Positions 1 to 8,926 of a stretch of 64,000 nt of DNA are shown in pieces (position 1 is the first letter of the stretch; every line of letters starts with the position of its first letter). The translations under genes were made by a program, and so were the position numbers. The stretch lies in assembly GCF_014200605.1 (NCBI RefSeq), contig NZ_JACHCE010000001.1:1116001-1180000 (forward strand), written 5' to 3'. The notes beneath the pieces were generated by a model. It saw nothing but the letters and a program-made list of their open reading frames with translations, had not been told where the DNA came from and did no database searches. The DNA comes from Pedobacter cryoconitis. Lineage in GTDB: Bacteria > Bacteroidota > Bacteroidia > Sphingobacteriales > Sphingobacteriaceae.

Positions 1-1
1 G

Positions 2-985
2 TTTATGGTCTTACTGGCGATATACAATGTAATGTTAAGCCGTCTGGATAACCAGGAGGACGTTGTGGTGGGTGTTCCTACTGCTGGCAGATCACATGCG
101 GATGTGGAAGATATGCTGGGGATGTTTGTAAATACCCTTGCTTTACGAAATTATCCGACCCGAAATCTCCGTTTTTCTGAATTTTTAACGGATTTAAGAG
201 ACCGGACGTTACAGTATTTTGATAATCAGGATTATCAGTATGAAGATTTGATTTTCAAACTAAAGGTGAAGCGAAGTCTGGAAAGGAACCCGTTGTTTGA
301 TGTCATGTTTGTCTTTGAAAATACGGAAGAGTCACTACTGGAGCTTCCCGGACTTAAACTGGAAGCCTATAACAATGAAGGGATGGTTTCTAAATTTGAT
401 CTGACGCTGACGGCAAGTAAAAATGGAGAGGGTTTACAGCTGAACCTGGAATATGCAAAGGATATTTTTACCGAAGAGACGATTACGCAGATGGCGGAAG
501 CCTATCAACGTATTGTAGCGGCGGTTATAGCAAATGCAGAGGTCGTGTTAGCAGATATTGATATCCTCTCTGATAAGCAAACAGCTATTAATCTGTTTGA
601 AGAGCAAACCAGTAAAAATCCAGATCAGGTAGTGGTAGTTCATGATGGAAAAAGCCTGACTTATCAGGAATTGAGTGAAAAATCTGATCAGGTTGCTGAC
701 TATTTGAAACAGCAAGGAATAGCTGCTGGTGATGTTGTGGGTATAAGTATGAAGAATTCTTCTGCGCTGTTTATAGGTATTATGGGTGTGCTGAAATCGG
801 GGGCTGCATATACACCAGTTGATCCGGACTATCCGGTGGAACAAATTAATCAGCTGATCAATGTCTCAAAACTAAAATTCCTGGTTGTTGATCCTGATTT
901 TAAAGAACAGCCAGGTCTATTGGAAACAGATTATCTGGTACTAGATGATAATTTGAGTGTATTGAGCGCAATTTCAATTGAATAA
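2..985 (+). CDS. Nonribosomal peptide synthetase, 3' end (C domain plus truncated A domain)
   Basis: This is the C-terminal end of an NRPS that continues past the left edge; the frame is open from base 2. Visible first is the second half of a condensation domain: GMFVNTLALR (C5-type), NQDYQYEDL (C6-type) and RSLERNPLFDVMF (C7-type). From about residue 187 an adenylation domain begins, with A1-like LTYQELSEKSDQVADYL and A2-like LKSGAAYTPVDPDYP. It stops near residue 326, before the A3 TSGSTG loop. No A3-A10, carrier or thioesterase domain follows, and only 94 bp separate it from the next gene, so no frameshifted remainder can be hidden there. The last functional domain would therefore be a condensation domain, which may catalyse release or be the scar of a lost module. 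Confidence 0.93.
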   Translation, partial: FMVLLAIYNVMLSRLDNQEDVVVGVPTAGRSHADVEDMLGMFVNTLALRNYPTRNLRFSEFLTDLRDRTLQYFDNQDYQYEDLIFKLKVKRSLERNPLFDVMFVFENTEESLLELPGLKLEAYNNEGMVSKFDLTLTASKNGEGLQLNLEYAKDIFTEETITQMAEAYQRIVAAVIANAEVVLADIDILSDKQTAINLFEEQTSKNPDQVVVVHDGKSLTYQELSEKSDQVADYLKQQGIAAGDVVGISMKNSSALFIGIMGVLKSGAAYTPVDPDYPVEQINQLINVSKLKFLVVDPDFKEQPGLLETDYLVLDDNLSVLSAISIE

Positions 986-990
986 CGGTT

Positions 991-1019
991 AAGAATCAAA
1001 ATTTTTCCGGATTCTTTTC
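991..1019 (+). terminator. Weak hairpin after the NRPS gene
   Basis: AAGAATC and GATTCTT form a 7-bp stem around a loop of about 11 nt, followed by the T-rich TTCCTTAT. It is weak and may be only a partial terminator inside the operon. Confidence 0.3.
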
Positions 1020-1079
1020 CTTATAAATGATCATTTTAACTTATCTATCAACTTTCCTGTTGGTATAACATCTTATACA

Positions 1080-4000
1080 ATGAATTTTTTCAACAAGTAT
1101 AGTTTGATATTGTCTGTACTATTTTGTCTTGTTTCTTTTGAGTCTTTTCCACTAGAAAAAAAAGAAAATCCTTTAACTGATTATCTGGATCAGGAAATAG
1201 AGAAAAAGATGGCCCTTGGACATATCCCAGGGCTAAGCGTCGTCATTATTCAGGGGGATTCTCAACTGATTAAACACTATGGGTATTCAAATCTAAAGGA
1301 TAAAATACCAGTTACCTCTAATACTTTGTTCCAATTGGGATCATGCAGTAAGGCATTTACTGCATTGGCTGTGATGAAGCTGGTAGAAGATGGTTCAATA
1401 AACCTGGATAATGAAGTTAAAGTTTATCTGCCCTGGCTTAATTTTAAATACAAAGGCCGGCCAGTTAAAGTTACACTGAGAAATCTGTTACACCATACGA
1501 GTGGAATACCCTGGAGCAGTATTGCTAAAATACCTCAGTCCGACGAAAGTAGTTCCCTGGTGAAAACCGTAAAAACGCTTACTGGTCAGGGATTATCCAA
1601 TATGCCTGGTGAGAAATTTGAATATGCGACGATCAATTATGATGTGCTTGCACTGGTGATACAGGTAGTTACCCATACTGCATTTGAAGATTATTTACAA
1701 AAGAATATCCTCCAGGCTTTAGACCTGAATTCGACAACAATAGGGGCACCACTGGATGAACGCAACATGTCTGCGGGTTATAAAATAAGCTTTTTTGAAG
1801 CCAGAGAATATAAAGCACCGGTTTTTAAAGGAAATAATGCGGCTGGATATGTAATCTCAGATATAGCTGATGTAAGTAAGTGGCTGAAGTTTCAGTTAGG
1901 GATGGTTAATTCTGATTTGTATAAACTGGCTGCGGTTACTCAGGTAGGGGATGAAACTGTACCCGTGAGTAATCAAGCTGCTTATGCCATGGGTTGGGAG
2001 GTGTTATATGATGGTACGGGTGAAATTACGCACGGCGGATATAACCCGAACTTCACTTCCTATATTGGCTTTAATCCGAAAAATAAAGTGGGTGTGGCTA
2101 TTCTGGCCAATTCAAATAGTCCTTATACGCCTATTATTGGGAAGGATATTTTTCAGCTTTTATCTGGAAAAAAACTGAAAAAGGCATCTGCAATAGTAGA
2201 TGATAACAATGATAAGACCTTTACAATTGTCATTGTGTTATCGGGATTGTATTTCGTCGCGTTATTTAGCTTTTTGGTATTTTCATTGATAGAAGTTATA
2301 CAGCAAAAGAGAAAATTTGATTTTAATTTCAAGAAAACTTATAAAATCCTGACGGCTATATTTATCGGGCTTCCATTGGTCTATGGGGTTTATCTTTTTC
2401 CTGAGGCCATGTCAGGTTTTACCTGGGAAGCGATATTTGTCTGGGCACCTTCCAGTCTGCTTGTTCTGGTTTATGTGATTGGACTGGCTGTTACGCTAAC
2501 TTATGCTATCTATGTGTTTTTGCTGGCTTTTCCAGCCAAAAGCAACTATAAGAATACGGTACCAACCACACTTCTGCTGTCGGTGTTCTCAGGATTAGCA
2601 AATGTATTACTGGTTATTATGGTTACTTCTGTAATCGGATCAGATATCGCATTAAAGTATATCATTTTTTACTACGTTTTATTATTGGGTGTTTATTTAC
2701 TGGGCCGTAAGTTCGTACAAACGAGATTGATCCTGTTTTCGCGTGATCTTATATTTGATCAGATTAAAAAAATAGTAGAAAGGATATTTTCAACCTCCTT
2801 TCAGCACTTTGAAAAAATTGACCGTGGAAAGATTTATACGGTCTTAAATAATGACGTAAACACTATAGGGCAGTCTACAAATACGTTTTTACTTTTGATT
2901 ACGAGTGGAATCACTGTGATAGGAGCATTTGTCTATTTAGTATCAATTGCATTCTGGGCAGCATTTCTGATTATTTTTCTGATCGTGATTCTTTCTACAG
3001 TATATTATCTGGTTTCAAAAAGTACAAACATATATTTCGAAGAAGGAAGGAACGAACGAAATACATATATGGGTTTACTCAACGGAATGATTGATGGGTT
3101 TAAAGAGATCAGTTTACACCGGTCACATAAATCGGAATATAGAGACGATGTGATAGGGAGTGCCAGAATTTACAATGAGAAGCAATCCATAGCTGATATC
3201 AGATTTGTAAATGCTTTCCTGGTTGGTGAGTCTTTGCTGGTTATTTTATTAGGATTTTCCTCCTTCGGGTTACATAAATTGTTTAATGATATTCCTTTAT
3301 ATACGGTAACGAGCTTTGTCATCATACTCTTATACCTGATTGGACCTATAAATGGTATTTTATCATCCATTCCTGATTTGATGAAAGTTAAAATAGCCTG
3401 GAACAGGATTAATAGCTTTTTTCAGGAGATTCCTGTTTCTTCAGTTTCAAACAGTTTTGCTATACAGAAAAAACAGACTTGTGACAAGTTTGAGGTGAAG
3501 GATTTGCTGTTTAAATACAAAGGAACAGAACAAGGTAAATCATTTGAAGTTGGTCCAATTAGTCTGTCTATGGAAAAAGGGGAAATTCTGTTCATTATTG
3601 GCGGTAATGGAAGTGGAAAGACAACTTTGGCTAAATTACTTTTAGGCTTATATAAACCGGATTCTGGCACGGCCTTAGTTGATGAGGAAGAAATTCCATT
3701 TTTTGATATAGGAGAGTATTTTTCAGCAATTTTTAGTCCCACTTACCTGTTTGAAAAAATATATAGCCTTAACAAAGATTTCGATACTTCTGTAGTTCAT
3801 GATTATTTGAAAACCTTAGATCTTGATCATAAGGTGAAAATTACAAATGGAAAATACAGCACGATTAATCTTTCGGGGGGGCAGCGTAAACGCCTGGCTT
3901 TACTGCAATGTTATCTGGAAGATTCTCCTATTTGTTTATTTGATGAATGGGCTGCTGATCAGGACCCTGAATACCGCAAATTCTTTTACAGAGAACTTCT

Positions 4001-4139
4001 TCCTGAAATGAAAGCACAAGGGAAAATCGTCATAGCGATTACGCATGATGACCATTATTTTGATGTAGCAGATAGAGTAGTCAAAATGAATGAAGGCAAA
4101 TTAGAAGAAGTAAACAGAATTGAAATTGTTAATCCTTAA
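1080..4139 (+). CDS. Periplasmic S12-type serine peptidase fused to cyclic-peptide-type ABC exporter
   Basis: The 1019-residue protein joins two machines. After a signal-like segment (1-22) comes a beta-lactamase-fold serine hydrolase (about 30-365) with SxxK at Ser88-Cys-Ser-Lys91, Tyr182 in EYATINY and HGG at 318-320. Three hydrophobic helices follow (about 381-404, 421-440, 455-484). Then comes an ABC half-transporter with about six helices (495-760), Walker A GGNGSGKTT (841-849), signature LSGGQ (931-935) and Walker B ICLFDEW (951-957), of the PvdE/SyrD/YojI cyclic-peptide kind. ClbP, the colibactin prodrug peptidase, has the same hydrolase plus three helices, and ZmaM-type relatives add an ABC part. 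The likely role is to export the NRPS product and cleave its N-acyl cap in the periplasm. Substrate is inferred, and a peptide-cyclising or acylase activity is possible. Confidence 0.88.
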   Translation: MNFFNKYSLILSVLFCLVSFESFPLEKKENPLTDYLDQEIEKKMALGHIPGLSVVIIQGDSQLIKHYGYSNLKDKIPVTSNTLFQLGSCSKAFTALAVMKLVEDGSINLDNEVKVYLPWLNFKYKGRPVKVTLRNLLHHTSGIPWSSIAKIPQSDESSSLVKTVKTLTGQGLSNMPGEKFEYATINYDVLALVIQVVTHTAFEDYLQKNILQALDLNSTTIGAPLDERNMSAGYKISFFEAREYKAPVFKGNNAAGYVISDIADVSKWLKFQLGMVNSDLYKLAAVTQVGDETVPVSNQAAYAMGWEVLYDGTGEITHGGYNPNFTSYIGFNPKNKVGVAILANSNSPYTPIIGKDIFQLLSGKKLKKASAIVDDNNDKTFTIVIVLSGLYFVALFSFLVFSLIEVIQQKRKFDFNFKKTYKILTAIFIGLPLVYGVYLFPEAMSGFTWEAIFVWAPSSLLVLVYVIGLAVTLTYAIYVFLLAFPAKSNYKNTVPTTLLLSVFSGLANVLLVIMVTSVIGSDIALKYIIFYYVLLLGVYLLGRKFVQTRLILFSRDLIFDQIKKIVERIFSTSFQHFEKIDRGKIYTVLNNDVNTIGQSTNTFLLLITSGITVIGAFVYLVSIAFWAAFLIIFLIVILSTVYYLVSKSTNIYFEEGRNERNTYMGLLNGMIDGFKEISLHRSHKSEYRDDVIGSARIYNEKQSIADIRFVNAFLVGESLLVILLGFSSFGLHKLFNDIPLYTVTSFVIILLYLIGPINGILSSIPDLMKVKIAWNRINSFFQEIPVSSVSNSFAIQKKQTCDKFEVKDLLFKYKGTEQGKSFEVGPISLSMEKGEILFIIGGNGSGKTTLAKLLLGLYKPDSGTALVDEEEIPFFDIGEYFSAIFSPTYLFEKIYSLNKDFDTSVVHDYLKTLDLDHKVKITNGKYSTINLSGGQRKRLALLQCYLEDSPICLFDEWAADQDPEYRKFFYRELLPEMKAQGKIVIAITHDDHYFDVADRVVKMNEGKLEEVNRIEIVNP

Positions 4140-4149
4140 CTGATATCCT

Positions 4150-5616
4150 ATGAAAATTAAGTTTTTTGCATTATTTACAGGTTGTATTCTTTTCTTAGGA
4201 GCGCTCAAAACGAGTGCACAGAAGCCTGATATGTTTATTGCTAATGGAAAAGATATAAACATTGAAAAATTCAATAATAAAATCCTGTATTTGATGGATA
4301 GTATTGGAATTCCTGGTGCATCATTAAGTATTATTGAAAACAATAAGATCGTGTATTCCCATACATATGGTTATAAAAATTTTAATGATAAAGTAGTGGC
4401 TGACTCCAATACGATATTCGAAGCCTGTTCTTTATCAAAAACATATCTGGTATATGTTACTTATATACTCAGGGAAAAGGGGCTGATTGATTTGAATAAA
4501 CCAATGTATCAGTACCTGGAAGACAGCAGGCTGGCACATGATCCCCGTTATCGGTTAATTACACCCCTGATGATTCTTCAACATACTTCTGGAATTGAAA
4601 ACTGGCAGGAAGATAACAACAAGGATGTACTTGAAATTATTGAAGAACCAGGTAAGAAGTTCAATTATTCGGGTGAGGGCTTTGAATATCTGGCAAAAGT
4701 AATCAGTAAAATTTTAAATGAACCTTATGAGAGTTATGTGAAAAGGATAGTTCTGGACCCGCTTAATTTAAAATATACATTATTGAAATTTGATTCGGTT
4801 GATAAAAATCCGGACTTCTCTTATGGCCATAACTTATTTGGAAAACGCAATGAAAAATGGATTTCGGCTGTTCCATCTCCTGCATCTTCTATCCATACCA
4901 CTTCAACTGAATATGCGAAGTTTCTAATTTCTTTTTTTGATAAAACGCGATTATCTGAGCGTAGTGTGACTGATATGCTCACCACAAAAGAAAGATTGTA
5001 TAACGAGCCTGGTGCAGATTATTATATCGCAAATGGTCTGTTTACAATAAAAAACACGGATGATCAACTCGTGAACTTCTCAGGAAGCAATACCGGATTT
5101 AAGGCTGATATGCTCTATTCTGTTAAGAATAAAAGAGGATATATATTATTAACAAACAGTGAACTGGGGATTATGTTAAGTCCTGAGATTAATAAAATTA
5201 GTACACAGCTTCCGGCTCATGTCTGGTTTAACAATGTAGAGTTCAAAAATCTTGCGTTTTTAAATTCTCTATCTATTGCCTACAGGAAATCTGATAAAGA
5301 TCAGTTTTTAAAGGAAATAGGACGCATTGTAAAAGATACACCCTCTTTTGATCCGGAGGATTTTGAGTATTTCGTGAGCAGGTTAATGAGAAGTGATAAA
5401 GCTACTGCCGAAAGCGTAGCAGAGGTATTGTATAAGCATAATGAAAAATGGCCTTATATGCTTTATATTCTGGGTATGAGTGAATATCAGACACATCATA
5501 ATTATGCCAAAGCACTGGACTATCTCAAAACAGCCAGAAACCTGAAGTTTACTTCCGGAAATATTGATACTCACATCGCCAGTTGTGAAAAGGAATTACT
5601 TACCGCTAAAAAGTAG
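4150..5616 (+). CDS. Secreted serine hydrolase (beta-lactamase/class C family)
   Basis: This 488-residue protein with an N-terminal signal segment (about 1-24, ending near TSAQ) carries the SxxK motif as Ser94-Leu-Ser-Lys97 and a YSG motif with Tyr173, typical of the serine beta-lactamase/DD-peptidase/esterase superfamily. The usual third HxG motif appears as SGSNTG. The last 110 or so residues are helical, possibly TPR-like. It begins 10 bp after the peptidase-ABC gene, so the two are probably cotranscribed. It may be a second peptide-processing enzyme, a self-resistance hydrolase or an esterase. The sequence does not settle which. Confidence 0.85.
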   Translation: MKIKFFALFTGCILFLGALKTSAQKPDMFIANGKDINIEKFNNKILYLMDSIGIPGASLSIIENNKIVYSHTYGYKNFNDKVVADSNTIFEACSLSKTYLVYVTYILREKGLIDLNKPMYQYLEDSRLAHDPRYRLITPLMILQHTSGIENWQEDNNKDVLEIIEEPGKKFNYSGEGFEYLAKVISKILNEPYESYVKRIVLDPLNLKYTLLKFDSVDKNPDFSYGHNLFGKRNEKWISAVPSPASSIHTTSTEYAKFLISFFDKTRLSERSVTDMLTTKERLYNEPGADYYIANGLFTIKNTDDQLVNFSGSNTGFKADMLYSVKNKRGYILLTNSELGIMLSPEINKISTQLPAHVWFNNVEFKNLAFLNSLSIAYRKSDKDQFLKEIGRIVKDTPSFDPEDFEYFVSRLMRSDKATAESVAEVLYKHNEKWPYMLYILGMSEYQTHHNYAKALDYLKTARNLKFTSGNIDTHIASCEKELLTAKK

Positions 5617-5686
5617 TCTGAATAAGAGCGTAGTATTTAAAAAACATTGTCTTTTTAAACCATCATAAACTTAAAATTTTTGAAAT

Positions 5687-6613
5687 ATGTTATTACCCTA
5701 TGTTATTGCATTAAATCAAAGCCAATCTGAAAACTTTATCGCGTTTTATAATGAAAACAGAGGTATGATCGAAAAAGAATTAGTAAAGTACGGGGCTGTT
5801 AAATTCCAGAATGTCCCACTTCAAACTATTGATGATTTCCAGCAGATTACCAATTCGATCTCTGATAAATTTATCAATTATATCGATGGAAACTCTCCGC
5901 GTACAAAATTAACCTCTAATGTTTATACTTCTACAGAGTATGATAAGAGTCAGGTGATTACAATGCATAATGAACTTTCCTATTCTCCTTTATGGCCTAA
6001 CCAGCTTTATTTTACTTGTTTGGACGTTGCTGAAACAGGTGGTGAAACGCTTCTCGCTGACAGCAGGGAAATACTGGCCGCAATGGACAAAGGAATTGTA
6101 GAAGAAGTAAGAAGAAAAGGCGTAAAGTACATTCGCAATTTACATGGTGGTATGGGAATGGGACCATCATGGCAAGATACTTTTGAAACACAGGACAAAG
6201 AACAAGTAGAGAAATACTGTAGTAGTAATGGAGTGGATTATCAATGGAATGATTATGATAGTTTGAGTATAATCTACGCTACAAAAGGTATTATTCAGCA
6301 TCGGAATTCTAATGAATCTGTATGGTTTAATCAAATCAATCAATTTCATCCTTCGCAATTGGCCGCAGATCTTTATGATGCATTAAAGTTAATGTATGAC
6401 GATGCTTCGGAATTCCCTACCTATGTAAAATTTGGCGATGACACATTGATCAGTGAGGAGATTGTTAAGGAAATAAACAAAACTATAGAGACGGTCACTA
6501 TCTATCCGGATTGGAACATTAATGAGTTTTTAGTTGTTGATAACGAGATTGTTGCGCATGGGCGTAATTCGTATACCGGTGATAGAAAGGTATTAGTTTC
6601 CATGGCAAAGTAA
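5687..6613 (+). CDS. SyrP-like TauD/TfdA family Fe(II)/2-oxoglutarate dioxygenase
   Basis: The 308-residue protein has the iron facial triad His94-x-Glu96 (MHNELSYS) and His291 (VAHGRNSY), with Arg300 in GDRKV placed to bind 2-oxoglutarate. The GNSPRTKL and HNELSY stretches match the TauD/SyrP-like group that hydroxylates the beta-carbon of amino acids on NRPS carrier proteins, such as Asp in syringomycin. It lies in the NRPS tailoring operon, 9 bp before the thioesterase gene. The likely job is beta-hydroxylation of a residue of the peptide. The nearby Asp/Glu racemase makes Asp or Asn plausible substrates, but that is inference. Arg and other residues are used by relatives. Confidence 0.88.
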   Translation: MLLPYVIALNQSQSENFIAFYNENRGMIEKELVKYGAVKFQNVPLQTIDDFQQITNSISDKFINYIDGNSPRTKLTSNVYTSTEYDKSQVITMHNELSYSPLWPNQLYFTCLDVAETGGETLLADSREILAAMDKGIVEEVRRKGVKYIRNLHGGMGMGPSWQDTFETQDKEQVEKYCSSNGVDYQWNDYDSLSIIYATKGIIQHRNSNESVWFNQINQFHPSQLAADLYDALKLMYDDASEFPTYVKFGDDTLISEEIVKEINKTIETVTIYPDWNINEFLVVDNEIVAHGRNSYTGDRKVLVSMAK

Positions 6614-6622
6614 AATTGAAGC

Positions 6623-7348
6623 ATGGATAAACTCAGACTTTTTTGTATACCTTATGCAGGAGGTACTGCAGCGGTTTTTTATAAATGGAAGACGCTGTTA
6701 GATGAGAGAATAGAGCTCATCCCAATTGAATTGTCAGGTAAAGGATCCAGATCTCATGAACCTTTATACAACACTATCGAAGAAGCTGTAGATGATATTT
6801 ATGCTAAAATAAAGGAGCAGATCTCAAATGGATCTTATGTGTTATTTGGTCATAGTTTAGGTGCCTTATTAGCTTATGCCTTAACGGTGAAAATAAGGGA
6901 CGAAAATGTAAACATGCCCGAACATCTGTTTTTTTCTGGTTTGGGATCTCCTTTTGTGAAAAGGAAAAATAAGAATAAAACCGCTGGTTTAAATGATAAG
7001 GATTTCATCAGATCGGTAATTAAACTTGGTGGCACGCCTGCCGGTTTTTTTGATGAACCTGATTTATGCAAAATCTTTCTTCCTTTACTCCGGAACGACT
7101 TCAGATTAGCAATGACGGATTTTGCCGGTCAGAAGCCAATTCCATTTAACTGCAATATTTCTATCCTGTTAGGCAAGAATGAAACTATATCACATAAAGC
7201 AGCAAAGGCCTGGGAGGATTGTACCACTAAATTATTCAAGCTCCATTATTTTAAGGGAGGCCACTTTTTTATTAATGAAGATCTGGAGGAACTGATCAAA
7301 ATTATAAATAATGATATTCTGGTCAGTAATGAGGAAATGAATAATTGA
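6623..7348 (+). CDS. Type II thioesterase (external, NRPS-associated)
   Basis: This is a 241-residue alpha/beta-hydrolase of the GrsT/SrfAD type. It starts FCIPYAGGTAAVF, has the nucleophile elbow GHSLG with Ser78, and a C-terminal catalytic His214 in KGGHFF. Such proteins clear mis-primed or stalled acyl groups from carrier-protein thiols in trans. It follows the dioxygenase by 9 bp. Because the visible end of the NRPS has no integrated thioesterase, a direct role in product release is also conceivable, though type II enzymes usually edit rather than cyclise. Confidence 0.92.
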   Translation: MDKLRLFCIPYAGGTAAVFYKWKTLLDERIELIPIELSGKGSRSHEPLYNTIEEAVDDIYAKIKEQISNGSYVLFGHSLGALLAYALTVKIRDENVNMPEHLFFSGLGSPFVKRKNKNKTAGLNDKDFIRSVIKLGGTPAGFFDEPDLCKIFLPLLRNDFRLAMTDFAGQKPIPFNCNISILLGKNETISHKAAKAWEDCTTKLFKLHYFKGGHFFINEDLEELIKIINNDILVSNEEMNN

Positions 7349-7367
7349 TATACAATTAAATAAGAGG

Positions 7368-7399
7368 TCTCTCTTGAACTGAAGAGGGATTTAGTTTTC
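7368..7399 (+). terminator. Putative terminator between thioesterase and racemase genes
   Basis: TCTCTCTT (7368-7375) pairs with AAGAGGGA (7382-7389), eight pairs with one G-U, around a 6-nt loop, followed by TTTAGTTTTC. It would separate or attenuate racemase expression from the upstream operon. Confidence 0.5.
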
Positions 7400-7421
7400 A
7401 GTACATTAATCAAATAAATAT

Positions 7422-8183
7422 ATGATTGGTATAGTTGGCGGCGTAGGCCCTTTGGCAGGAGTTGATCTGGTAAGAAAAATAATTGAAGAAACCCCTGCTC
7501 ATAAAGATCAGGAACATGTACAGGTTGTACTCTTATCTCTTCCGGATTTAATTCCGGACCGAACTGAATTTCTTATTGGAAATGAAAACGTAAATCCCGG
7601 AGTACCTATTAGTAAAATTCTTCTGCAATTGGAAAAAGCAGGGGCAGTTGTTGCAGGGATACCATGTAATACTGCACATGCTCCATTAATCTTTAACCTG
7701 ATACGTGCAGAGCTAAAGAGGTCTGGAAGTTACCTGAAGGTTCTGGATATGGTAGAAGAAACGGCAGTTTCCCTTTTAAATGAACATAAATATCAGAAAA
7801 TAGGAGTACTATCTACTACCGGGACGCTAAGAACCGGGATTTATAAGACAGTATTAAATAAATATGGTTTTGAAGTATTAGAAGTAGAGAATCTTCAACA
7901 TCAGGATAAAATCCATGAGGCAATTTATAATCCTTTGTTCGGAATAAAAGCGGTGTCTTCTCCTGTGACTCAGGAAGCCAGAGATATATTGATGAGATCA
8001 TGTGACGAGTTGATTAACAGGGGGGCCGAGATTATTATTTTAGGTTGTTCTGAAATTTCTATCGCTTTAACAGAGACCTTTATAGGTACATGTCCTTTAA
8101 TTGATCCGAGCCGTGTACTGGCCAAAGCATTACTTAAATTTATAGGTGTGCCAGAATATTCGGATGCTGATTGCGATTTGTAA
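7422..8183 (+). CDS. Aspartate/glutamate racemase family protein
   Basis: The 253-residue protein has the family's opening GIVGGVGPLA and the two catalytic cysteines: Cys82 in GIPCNTAHAP and Cys209 in IILGCSEIS. These PLP-independent enzymes interconvert L- and D-Asp or Glu, using the cysteines as acid and base. Beside an NRPS the enzyme probably supplies a D-acidic amino acid for direct loading, or D-Asp toward D-Asn. The terminator-like hairpin upstream suggests partly separate control. Wall-precursor glutamate racemase (MurI) is less likely given the Asp-racemase-like N-terminus. Confidence 0.88.
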   Translation: MIGIVGGVGPLAGVDLVRKIIEETPAHKDQEHVQVVLLSLPDLIPDRTEFLIGNENVNPGVPISKILLQLEKAGAVVAGIPCNTAHAPLIFNLIRAELKRSGSYLKVLDMVEETAVSLLNEHKYQKIGVLSTTGTLRTGIYKTVLNKYGFEVLEVENLQHQDKIHEAIYNPLFGIKAVSSPVTQEARDILMRSCDELINRGAEIIILGCSEISIALTETFIGTCPLIDPSRVLAKALLKFIGVPEYSDADCDL

Positions 8184-8206
8184 TTGTCCTGAACTGCCCT
8201 TTTGTT

Positions 8207-8926
8207 TTAACCTATTGACCAGGCATTGATTTGCTGAGTAAATTCTCTTTTAAAATTGTCTGATAAGTTTAGTTTTGAGGTGTCTTTCATGATCACAACC
8301 TTGTCCTTAATAATCTCTATATGTTTAAGATTGACGATATACGATTTACTGATACGGCAAAAATCTTGTTTTGGCAAATTTTCATTGGCAGATTTTAAGG
8401 TCATATAAATAGTATGAAGATTTTCTGCCGACGTTTTTATCTGTATGTAATTACCAAGAGCCTTTATATATATAATTTCCTGAAAATTGATTTGAAAAGT
8501 TGAAGCTGCCTTTCCTTTTAGATTTTTAAGGAAAAAAGAAGTATTGGGGTCGGTGTCTACCTGTGTTTTCTTTATCTTTTCTACAGATTTTAAAAACCTG
8601 TTATAACTGAGTGGCTTGGCTAAAAAATCTAATGCGGTAGTTTCAAAAGCAGAAATAGCATAATTTGTAAACGATGAATAGAATATAATGTTTGTATATT
8701 CTTCTATTAATTCTGCCAGTTCTATTCCGTTAATTTCGGGCATGTTAATATCCACAAAGGTGATATCTGGAATAATCAGTTTACGTTCAATATAATTTAA
8801 AGCGGTTAATGGATTAAGCTGACCGCCTAATAATTCTAATCCTGGAGTTTTTTCAATATAACTTGCCAAAATATCAATGGCATCCTGATTGTCATCAATA
8901 ATGTAACATTTTATTTCCTTCATCAT
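8207..8926 (-). CDS. LytTR family response regulator (orphan)
   Basis: This 239-residue regulator has an N-terminal receiver domain, with acidic pair Asp11-Asp12 and phospho-acceptor Asp59 in FVDINMPEINGIEL, and a C-terminal LytTR DNA-binding domain (about 135-235). No sensor kinase is adjacent, unlike the two other LytTR genes here. It is convergent with the racemase gene, whose stop lies 23 bp away, and divergent from the UpxY gene. Local control of the peptide cluster is possible but unproven. A second Met follows the first, so the start may be one codon later. Confidence 0.9.
   Translation of the reverse strand: MMKEIKCYIIDDNQDAIDILASYIEKTPGLELLGGQLNPLTALNYIERKLIIPDITFVDINMPEINGIELAELIEEYTNIIFYSSFTNYAISAFETTALDFLAKPLSYNRFLKSVEKIKKTQVDTDPNTSFFLKNLKGKAASTFQINFQEIIYIKALGNYIQIKTSAENLHTIYMTLKSANENLPKQDFCRISKSYIVNLKHIEIIKDKVVIMKDTSKLNLSDNFKREFTQQINAWSIG

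Noticed and set aside
986..1079. Remnant of the missing adenylation-domain half in another frame
   Set aside because: The gap is only 94 bp and shows no A3 TSGSTG-like coding in any frame.
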